A DNA stretch of 64,000 nt from positions 62,001 through 126,000 of the forward strand of contig JBIKTR010000002.1 of NCBI GenBank assembly GCA_044348005.1. Reading direction: 5' to 3'. Origin of the DNA: JAJTHC01 sp044348005 (lineage in GTDB: Bacteria > Cyanobacteriota > Vampirovibrionia > Vampirovibrionales > JAJTHC01). A program made the position numbers and the translations under genes. Positions 59,435 through 64,000 of this stretch are shown here, one piece after another (positions within the stretch are counted from its first letter, which is position 1; each line of letters begins with the position of its first letter). The notes under the pieces were generated by a model, which worked only from the letters and a program-made list of their open reading frames with translations, ran no database searches and had not been told where the DNA came from.

Positions 59435-60850
59435 ATGTTAAGTCCTATTACTTATCCCATGCTTTCAAAACGGCCTAGCCAAAGCCCAGCGCTAAACTTT
59501 CCCCCTATTCGTTTAGATGAAGAGCCTTCGCCTTCTAACGCTCATTCCCCCAGTGTGGAAGAAGAGCCAGAAAAGGCGTGGCCTACCGTGGATTCCTCTG
59601 AATCTCTCGGGCGTTCTTTTATCAATCCTCATTTGCAAGAAACCTTGGGCATGAGCGATGTTACAGCGCCTTTTCAACGCCAAACGTCACGACCTACCTT
59701 CAACACGACAGGGGCTTCAGAACGCTTGCCAGATGAAGTGATGCTCGACACCGTCGCCAAGCGTCAAGCCAACTTGGCCATTTCCACGCAAGACGTCTAC
59801 AATGATTTTAAGAAAACGGCGCAACTACTTGGGGCGGATGCTTGGTTTGACGACTTATTACACAGTCATTTTACGCTCGTCAATCAAGAAGCACGCCAAG
59901 CCGTACAGGATGAAAAATGGATTAAAACGGTGTTGATGCGTCTGGCGAAGGTCTTGGATGAGACGGTTTCTAACACACTAGAAGAACCCTCTAAAGTAGT
60001 GGGTGAATGGTTAGATGCGCTCTTTACCCAACCTATTGAATGGACGCCAATGGATTTAACCCCACTCGCCCCAAGCGCTCAATCCCCTATTACCCCAAAA
60101 AAGCCCACCACAGCAAACCAGCCCACAGAAGAGCTTCAGGCTCAAGTGGCCACCAATCGTGTCAATCACTTGGTGATGAAAGACGGCTTAGAACGCGTGT
60201 ATACCGCCCTTCAATCCAAACAGTGGGATGTCGCCGAACACGTGATTGCCGAAGTCTTTCAGCACGTTTCGGCACAAGCCATGCCTTTACACCAGCGTCA
60301 ACAATGGCAAAGCTTACAGTTTAAACTCTGGCAAAAGCAAGGCAAGCCTGACAAAATCCTCGCGCAAGCCTTAGCGATTCCAACCCCTGAACAAAGCCCC
60401 GAACTCACGCGTGTAATTGCCGAATCCTTTGCCCAAACGGGCGATTACAAGCAGGCCATTCGTACGTTACACCCCTTACTGGCGATGCCCCGTCGAGCTG
60501 AAAAACAACCTACCCCCGACGCCTTAAACTCGTGGCAACGCTTAGCAACGTGGGCAAAAGCCCTTCAAAATCCTGCCCTAGAACATAAAATGCTTGAAGG
60601 TTACTTCAACACCACGAAAACAGGGGTGGCTCCTGCGGAGGTGGCCTTGGAACCTTTAAAACGCTTGCAGGTGTTAGAACAGCTCATGGGACGCGACACA
60701 CAAGCCTTAAGTGTGGCTCAAGAACGCGTGCATTGGGCCAAAGCACAACGCAATAAAACCGCCTATGCCAGCGCCTTGCAGGATGTTGCGGCTTTATTGC
60801 TCAGCCAAGGCGAAGCCGTGAAGGCTCAAAAAGTATTGGCCTTATTGTAA
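59435..60850 (+). CDS. Unassigned protein with disordered N-terminus and helical (TPR-like) C-terminus
   Basis: A 471-residue protein from ATG 59435 with GGAG 10 nt upstream. The first about 100 residues are Ser/Pro/Glu-rich. Residues about 240-470 form helical pairs with small-residue patterns typical of TPR-like repeats (YTALQSKQWDVAEHVIAEVF, then QTGDYKQAIRTLHPLL and LLSQGEAVKAQKVLALL). No signal peptide or known catalytic motif. It is convergent with the asparaginase gene; the dispersed motif lies between them. Confidence 0.7.
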   Translation: MLSPITYPMLSKRPSQSPALNFPPIRLDEEPSPSNAHSPSVEEEPEKAWPTVDSSESLGRSFINPHLQETLGMSDVTAPFQRQTSRPTFNTTGASERLPDEVMLDTVAKRQANLAISTQDVYNDFKKTAQLLGADAWFDDLLHSHFTLVNQEARQAVQDEKWIKTVLMRLAKVLDETVSNTLEEPSKVVGEWLDALFTQPIEWTPMDLTPLAPSAQSPITPKKPTTANQPTEELQAQVATNRVNHLVMKDGLERVYTALQSKQWDVAEHVIAEVFQHVSAQAMPLHQRQQWQSLQFKLWQKQGKPDKILAQALAIPTPEQSPELTRVIAESFAQTGDYKQAIRTLHPLLAMPRRAEKQPTPDALNSWQRLATWAKALQNPALEHKMLEGYFNTTKTGVAPAEVALEPLKRLQVLEQLMGRDTQALSVAQERVHWAKAQRNKTAYASALQDVAALLLSQGEAVKAQKVLALL

Positions 60851-60858
60851 AGGCCTTT

Positions 60859-60875
60859 ATCTTTCGAACACTATA
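60859..60875 (-). repeat. Dispersed 17-bp motif, copy 2
   Basis: The minus strand reads TATAGTGTTCGAAAGAT, identical to 39281-39297. Its last bases overlap the end of the asparaginase frame. Confidence 0.8.
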
Positions 60876-61833
60876 CACAAAACTGTAAATCGCTTTGCAC
60901 GCTCGCGTAGGGGGAATCATCCATCAATGGGGCGTGTTCAAGCGACGTGTGGGGGGGGATCCACCCCACATGAGCCAGCACATGCCACGCAAAGGCATCT
61001 CGTGCGGTGGCATCGCCCGCCAAGCTTTTAATGACGAGGGTTTGTTGCTCTTCTAAATGCCATAGCACCACGAGTCCTTCTGCCCCGCCCTTTGAGACAA
61101 TGGGCGAGGGCAGTTGCCCCAAGATCGTGTCAAAACGATGAGACCCCGCCACCAACGACGGATGTTCCTTCATCCATGTGAGGAGTTGATGCCCGAGTGG
61201 ATCTTCAAGCGCGCCGTGCATCACGTCTGTGGTTTGTTCAAGGCTCAGGTACGGCGTGGGCAATCGGCAGCCGTCGGTGGCCCATTGATCGGGAGAAAGG
61301 CCAGGGGCATGGCGTTCCATAAACCTTACGGTTTCTTGAAAGAAGGGATGTTCTGGCAGGTGGTAGTTGTGCCAAGGAAGAGTTAAGCGCTTGGCCAGTG
61401 AAAGCATCATGGCATGTTGACCCGAACAATTGTGATGCAAAATGTTCGGAGGAATCGGCGTGGCATCCCCCGTGCTTGCCATAGGCGGATGCACCCCACA
61501 CACCAAGCACGCTTCTGCTTCTTCGCGAGTAATACCCGCTTCATCCAACCACCACTGGGCCCACCGCTGATGCACCGCTTCCCCTGAATGCGACGCAGAC
61601 GCAATCACCCACGCTTGGGGGGAAATGCGTGCAAAGAAGGAAGGATCTTGTTGGCGAAGATAATGCAACAGAACGGTACTTTGCACGGGTTTGAACACCG
61701 AACGTAAGTAGGTGGATGTAGTGGACACGTTTGCACTGCCTTGTTTGTCACCGTGTGAATCCTTAAGAACCCACGCCAAGGGCTTTTGGGCTTCTACATG
61801 CCCTTGCCTGGTTTTTAAAATGCCTGAAAACAT
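60871..61833 (-). CDS. L-asparaginase II family protein
   Basis: A 320-residue member of the AnsA/asparaginase II family. Matching features are the start RSVFKPVQSTVLLH, IASASHSGEAVHQRW, HHNCSGQHAMMLSLA, TDGCRLPTPYLSLEQ and ending segments PIVSKGGAEGLVVLW. The family releases ammonia from asparagine, although some members act on related amides. No signal peptide is apparent. Confidence 0.88.
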   Translation of the reverse strand: MFSGILKTRQGHVEAQKPLAWVLKDSHGDKQGSANVSTTSTYLRSVFKPVQSTVLLHYLRQQDPSFFARISPQAWVIASASHSGEAVHQRWAQWWLDEAGITREEAEACLVCGVHPPMASTGDATPIPPNILHHNCSGQHAMMLSLAKRLTLPWHNYHLPEHPFFQETVRFMERHAPGLSPDQWATDGCRLPTPYLSLEQTTDVMHGALEDPLGHQLLTWMKEHPSLVAGSHRFDTILGQLPSPIVSKGGAEGLVVLWHLEEQQTLVIKSLAGDATARDAFAWHVLAHVGWIPPHTSLEHAPLMDDSPYASVQSDLQFCV

Positions 61834-62032
61834 GAATGGCGTTCCCTACAAGAATGAACATAACCCCCTTTACATTAACACAAAACGCTAACACAAAACA
61901 AAAGTCACCGGGGTTTTATGCCATTAAAGCTTTTTAAGGGTGTGTGCCATTGGATGAAAGACGTCCAAATTCGTCTTCCCTAGAAGCGTTTTCAAATCGT
62001 GTACTTTTATTTCAACACTTAAGGATCTTCTT

Positions 62033-63349
62033 ATGGCTTCTTTTTCTTCTGGCTCCCCTTCTTCATTTCCACTCCAAGCCCCAAGTCTCACCACAGTGCC
62101 TTTGCCGGCACCTGCTCCGCCCGTGTCGAACTTTTTTAGCTCTTCTAACCCTTCAACGACAGTGGCGCCTACTTTAGAACCTGCCTTGTCTGCAGATTCT
62201 TTTACCCCTTCAGTCGCAACTCAACCCGCTGAATCCCTAACATCGGGGTTAGAGGCTACTTCTACAAACCTGCCTTCAGAAACCCAAAACTTGATGCTTA
62301 ATCCCCCCTCGGAAAAGCAAGCCCCTACCAATCCCACAAAAAAGGGCTTTTTGCAATGGATTCAATCACCCTGGGGCATCGCTACAGGGGTCGCCACCGC
62401 GGCGGTAGCGGGACTAGGTGTATGGGGCGCCATTCACAACCACAGTCAAGCCAAAAACCCGATTGTACAATTACAACGCATGGTAGAACATTTAAATCAA
62501 GGAGACCTCAATGAAGAGGCCTTAGGCCAATCCTTGGCAGACTATACGAGCCATTTAAAAACCATGTTAGAAAATCTCACCGCGCACGAATCGCCTGTTT
62601 TAGAAAAACTCTCTTCTGCCATAGAAAGCGTGCATGGCAAGCATGGTCACCTAGAAATTGCCCAAAAGGCGTTACTGGAAGGCTTGGGCGAAACAAAACC
62701 GGTGAATTTAAAGGGCTTGAGTGTACAAGCACGTCAAGCGATTCATGATGCGTCGGCTAAGTTAGTCGAAGGCCTGGGTAAAACGTCCCCTCCACCAAAG
62801 GAAAAAGCGGGGTATTGGGATGTAATGGAACAAGCCATGCGCTGGTTATTGCATCCACATGGGGAAGAGCGTATGGGTATTAAATCAGAAAAAGACTTAA
62901 GCACTACCGCACAAAAGTTACTTGACGCATTAACAGCAGTCGACCCCCACCACGATCACTTTAAAGCAGAACAGAAGGCCCTGAGTGCTTGGGTTGACCC
63001 TTCAGACGCGTTTTTGGCAAAATGGCCTTTGCCACCTAAAAAAGATACCCCCCTTGATGTGGTGAATGTGGCGTCACTTTCTGAGTCCGCGGTGCTAAAC
63101 GAAGGTGGTACGCTTTACAATGCACGCGTACAGGCGTTGGCTTCTAAAAAAACAAAGGAACGAGCACCTCTTCAAGAACGCTTAACAGAGCTTAACAAAA
63201 CTGGGCTGGGTGCAGGGTACGGCGTGCTTTCAGAGCGTAATGGCTTTACAGACCTTGAAGCACGCCTCTTGCCTAAAGTTGAATCCGAAGAGAAAAACTG
63301 GTTCGGTAAAGCATTGGAGCGGATTATAAATCTATTATCCTCTGACTAA
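62033..63349 (+). CDS. Unassigned Pro/Ser/Thr-rich protein with one hydrophobic segment
   Basis: A 438-residue protein with AAGGATC upstream of its ATG. Residues 1-105 are disordered-looking and rich in Ser, Pro and Thr. A hydrophobic stretch (GIATGVATAAVAGLGVWGAI) lies at about 117-136, and the remainder is helical and soluble with many Lys/Glu. There is no signal peptide. The layout matches the protein at 16595, although the C-terminal domains differ. Function unknown. Confidence 0.7.
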   Translation: MASFSSGSPSSFPLQAPSLTTVPLPAPAPPVSNFFSSSNPSTTVAPTLEPALSADSFTPSVATQPAESLTSGLEATSTNLPSETQNLMLNPPSEKQAPTNPTKKGFLQWIQSPWGIATGVATAAVAGLGVWGAIHNHSQAKNPIVQLQRMVEHLNQGDLNEEALGQSLADYTSHLKTMLENLTAHESPVLEKLSSAIESVHGKHGHLEIAQKALLEGLGETKPVNLKGLSVQARQAIHDASAKLVEGLGKTSPPPKEKAGYWDVMEQAMRWLLHPHGEERMGIKSEKDLSTTAQKLLDALTAVDPHHDHFKAEQKALSAWVDPSDAFLAKWPLPPKKDTPLDVVNVASLSESAVLNEGGTLYNARVQALASKKTKERAPLQERLTELNKTGLGAGYGVLSERNGFTDLEARLLPKVESEEKNWFGKALERIINLLSSD

Positions 63350-63404
63350 AGAACAAGCAAAAAAATTCTATAGTGAAAATCCCTAATTTCTCTCGCAAAC
63401 TTCG

Positions 63405-63441
63405 CCCCCCCCCCCTTCATGTCACAATGGAGGGGGCTTTT
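63405..63441 (+). terminator. Terminator with a C11 tract at its 5' side
   Basis: CCCCCTTCAT (63411-63420) pairs with ATGGAGGGGG (63427-63436), one G-T pair, followed by CTTTTC. Eleven C run from 63405 to 63415. It lies between the convergent 438-residue gene and uvrA. Confidence 0.8.
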
Positions 63442-64000
63442 CTACAGATAAGACGCCGTGACACTCGCCGTCTCTTTTAAAAAGCCAGCCAAATCCCCTT
63501 CATACACCACATGACCCCCCAACGCGTCCGCTTCAGGGCCCATGTCCACCACCCAATCGGCGGCTTCACGAATAAATTGCGTATTATGCTCAATCACAAT
63601 CACCGTATGCCCCACCTTCACAAGCCGTTGCAACGCTTTTACCAACACGGGTACATCGCTCATATGTAAGCCTCGTGTGGGTTCATCAAACAAAAAAAGC
63701 GACGGCTTGGCCACAGGCTTGTCTTCCACAGGCAAATACGGCGCCAACTTCAAGCGCTGGGCTTCGCCCCCAGAAAGTGTGGTCGTCGCCTGCCCCATGG
63801 GCAGATACCCCAACCCCAGATCCACCAAGCACTGCAAACGCTTGCGTACCTTTGGGGCGGTTTTGAAAAATTGCATGGCTTCTTCCACGCTTAGGCCTAA
63901 CACATCGTGAATGTTACGGCCAAACAACTCCACGGAAAGGACGCTGTCTTGAAATCGCTTGCCGTTACAGTCGCTACAAAGCATCGTCATATTCGCCATA
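63442..64000 (-). CDS. uvrA: UvrA excinuclease subunit, C-terminal part (runs off the right edge)
   Basis: At least 185 residues of the C-terminal half of UvrA. It has the zinc-finger tail CSDCNGKRF, IHDVLGLSVEEAMQFF, the ABC signature TLSGGEAQRLKLA, Walker B SLFLFDEPTRGLH and the D/H-loop TVIVIEHNTQFI, then WVVDMGPEADALGG. Normally UvrA is about 940 residues. UvrA2 dimers scan DNA for damage with UvrB. The GLHMSDVPVLV stretch is a small deviation from common UvrA. The start is outside the window. Confidence 0.93.
   Translation of the reverse strand, partial: MANMTMLCSDCNGKRFQDSVLSVELFGRNIHDVLGLSVEEAMQFFKTAPKVRKRLQCLVDLGLGYLPMGQATTTLSGGEAQRLKLAPYLPVEDKPVAKPSLFLFDEPTRGLHMSDVPVLVKALQRLVKVGHTVIVIEHNTQFIREAADWVVDMGPEADALGGHVVYEGDLAGFLKETASVTASYL

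Overview
The window comes from a Gram-negative-type bacterium with moderate GC. Kdo-pathway enzymes (KdsC, KdsD) and an LptC-like protein imply lipopolysaccharide. MurQ, a lytic transglycosylase, PilT and a receptor-free chemotaxis operon point to a peptidoglycan wall and probably type IV pilus motility. A 2-oxoglutarate:ferredoxin oxidoreductase (KorAB) beside PEP carboxylase suggests anaerobic or microaerophilic carbon metabolism. No tRNA, rRNA or CRISPR array is visible. The mix of cyanobacterial-style exported proteins (AMIN-like, FAS1, phosphodiester glycosidase, SpoIIE phosphatase) with ferredoxin-linked metabolism would fit a non-photosynthetic cyanobacterial relative (Melainabacteria/Vampirovibrionales), but this placement is an inference and needs marker phylogeny.

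Layout: 0.1-6.4 kb is a complete minus-strand chemotaxis operon (cheA-cheW-cheB-cheR-cheY-cheX-cheY) ended by a clear terminator. 6.7-12 kb holds an exported nuclease, korAB and an AMIN-like membrane protein. 12.0-14.5 kb is an accessory patch: a broken palindromic repeat, the tail of an IS1-like transposase, a degraded Ig-like fragment and an AT-rich restriction-modification pair. 14.5-18.4 kb has a TGS-less threonyl-tRNA synthetase with an 11-G tract before its start, then a low-complexity gene with a frameshifted N-terminus and a decayed duplicate tail. 18.4-33.2 kb mixes LPS (kdsC, kdsD), envelope, signalling (PP2C), nitroreductase, ppc and several hypothetical genes.

33.4-37 kb has infA-rpmJ, an FlbD-like gene, a DnaQ-type exonuclease, hisF and an lptC-like gene. 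37.3-39.3 kb is a compact operon of two YbjQ-family proteins and an M48 peptidase. 39.3-46.1 kb has a secreted metalloprotease with TPRs, pilT, a double-FAS1 protein, a dus gene, a mini IS1-like element and a BlaI-type repressor. 46.3-50.4 kb is a minus-strand block with a zinc-ribbon Gly-rich protein, secE, nusG and gpmI. 51-64 kb carries a PHP phosphoesterase, a lytic transglycosylase, murQ, a four-S1-domain protein, a large acidic protein, several unassigned proteins, an asparaginase II homologue and the 3' end of uvrA, which runs off the right edge.

Non-coding structure is rich: perfect hairpin terminators, a 78-bp near-perfect palindrome with a half copy 43 kb away, a dispersed 13-17 bp motif (GTGTTCGAAAGAT) in intergenic DNA, a cluster of AACGAAA motifs, a 21-bp tandem repeat, and long runs of G or C. 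No single locus is clearly an unknown defence or secretion system. The best candidates for new biology are the YbjQ-YbjQ-M48 operon, the Gly-rich zinc-ribbon/AT-hook protein beside secE-nusG, the group of Pro/Ser/Thr-rich proteins without signal peptides, and the dispersed repeats.
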